From positions 1 through 6,632 of the forward strand of contig CAZWWH010000051.1 in NCBI GenBank assembly GCA_964637365.1: a stretch of DNA of 6,632 bases, given 5' to 3'. Each line of letters begins with the position of its first letter. Positions within the stretch are counted from its first letter, which is position 1. Origin of the DNA: Cryptoclostridium sp964637365 (GTDB taxonomy: Bacteria; Bacillota; Dehalobacteriia; UBA7702). This document shows positions 6,277 to 6,632 of the stretch, piece by piece. The position numbers and the translations under genes are program-made. The notes under the pieces were generated by a model. It made no database searches, had not been told where the DNA came from, and saw only the letters and a list, made by a program, of their open reading frames with translations.

Positions 6277-6302
6277 AACGGATCATAATGATCCGTTTTT
6301 TT
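6277..6302 (+). terminator. Perfect rho-independent terminator, possibly bidirectional
   Basis: AACGGATCA (6277-6285) and TGATCCGTT (6289-6297) form a 9-bp stem with a TAA loop, with seven Ts at 6296-6302 on the plus strand. On the minus strand the stem is followed by TCTTTTG, so it could also stop transcription arriving from the right. On the plus strand it is the best terminator in the window. Confidence 0.85.
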
Positions 6303-6352
6303 GATTTTATCCCTTTATCCCGTTGAAGATTTCAGACAATATGTCCCCTTTA

Positions 6353-6632
6353 TTAAGCCCTTCCNNNNNNNNNNNNNNNNNNNNNNNNNNNNNNNNNNNN
6401 NNNNNNNNNNNNNNNNNNNNNNNNNNNNNNNNNNNNNNNNNNNNNNNNNNNNNNNNNNNNNNNNGGGCTTGCTTATTATATGTTATACCCTGCGGGCATC
6501 CCTGTTTTTTTAAGCCCTTCCGGGCTTGCTTATTATATGTTATACCCTGCGGGCATCCTTGTTTTTTTAAGCCCTTTCGGGCTTGCTTATTATATGTTAT
6601 ACCCTGCGGGCATCCCTGTTTTTTTAAGCCCT
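6353..6632. repeat. 57-bp tandem repeat array interrupted by an assembly gap
   Basis: Units begin GGGCTTGCTTATTATATG at 6465, 6522 and 6579, with a period of exactly 57 bp; the third is cut by the window end after 54 bp. Only two substitutions separate the units (C6502/T6559 and C6520/T6577). Each junction forms the hairpin AAGCCC-TTYC-GGGCTT (for example 6512-6527). Each unit also has a small CCC-TGC-GGG dyad (for example 6488-6496) followed by seven Ts. To the left of the gap only TTAAGCCCTTCC (6353-6364) belongs to the array. The unit is 19 codons long and open in one frame on each strand. This may be an intergenic palindromic repeat or a coding repeat; the array itself is certain. Confidence 0.95.
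6365..6464. other. Run of exactly 100 Ns (assembly gap)
   Basis: One hundred unknown bases replace sequence inside the tandem array. The bases on either side join perfectly as a normal repeat junction (AAGCCCTTCC then GGGCTTGC), so the real gap should hold zero or a whole number of 57-bp units if the array is uniform. The length of 100 is a scaffolding convention and not a measurement. Confidence 0.97.

Larger units (their letters stand above)
5987..6302 (+). ncRNA. Candidate structured non-coding RNA, family not recognised
   Basis: The element is bounded by the extended -10 promoter upstream and a perfect terminator hairpin at 6277-6302. Domain 1 has CAGTACGG (6091-6098) pairing with CCGTATTG (6135-6142), with one G-U pair. 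It encloses CTG (6102-6104) with CAG (6123-6125) and TGAG (6109-6112) with CTCA (6117-6120), closed by a GAAA tetraloop. Domain 2 has AGGGTTGGCA (6187-6196) pairing perfectly with TGCCAACCCT (6254-6263), then GGCA (6197-6200) with TGCC (6242-6245), then GCATCG (6208-6213) with CGATGC (6231-6236) around a 17-nt loop. I see none of the conserved sequences of tmRNA, RNase P RNA, SRP RNA or T-box leaders, and no clear 6S fold. It could also be a riboswitch leader for a gene lost in the gap. The folds are by eye; the RNA call is inferred. Confidence 0.45.

Noticed and set aside
6301..6513. Plus-strand frame crossing the N run
   Set aside because: The TTG start sits in the terminator's T-tract with no ribosome binding site, and the frame across 100 arbitrary Ns is meaningless.
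6465..6632. CRISPR array
   Set aside because: The whole 57-bp unit is repeated, including what would be the spacer, so there are no unique spacers. This is a plain tandem repeat.

Overview
The window looks like a chromosomal segment of a Bacillota-type (low-GC Gram-positive lineage) bacterium. The reasons are strong AAGGAGG-type ribosome binding sites, canonical TTGACA/TATAAT-like promoters, a MarR regulator followed by a heterodimeric LmrCD/BmrCD-type ABC exporter, and a lipoprotein with a short Bacillota-style signal peptide. The genus cannot be fixed from the sequence; both Clostridia and Negativicutes are possible.

Layout. (1) Positions 1-917 are read on the minus strand. A 57-codon gene (744-917) overlaps by ATGA an acidic lipoprotein with a repetitive helical segment (184-747). 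Downstream is a leader with two interleaved inverted repeats, then the first 18 codons of a gene that runs off the left edge. (2) Positions 918-1169 are an AT-rich divergent intergenic region. It holds a clear plus-strand promoter and a large nested palindrome that fits a MarR operator. (3) Positions 1170-5775 form a plus-strand operon: a MarR-family regulator, then two ABC exporter half-transporters that overlap by ATGA. The pair divides its two ATP sites asymmetrically. The first protein has Asp and Gln in place of the catalytic Glu and switch His. The second has intact catalytic residues but a changed signature motif. A hairpin follows the second gene. (4) Positions 5836-6302 hold no convincing protein gene. 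They do hold a near-consensus extended -10 promoter, a T-tailed hairpin, two nested stem-loop domains and a perfect terminator hairpin, which together suggest an undescribed structured RNA of about 315 nt. (5) Positions 6353-6632 are a 57-bp tandem repeat array interrupted by exactly 100 Ns, an assembly gap. Removing the Ns leaves the array exactly in phase.

How the genes work together: the MarR protein probably represses its own promoter and releases it when a toxic ligand binds, so that the regulator and the efflux pump are expressed together. The lipoprotein unit on the other strand is probably independent. The most unusual parts are the interleaved leader at the left, the overlapped small gene, and the structured RNA and repeat region at the right.
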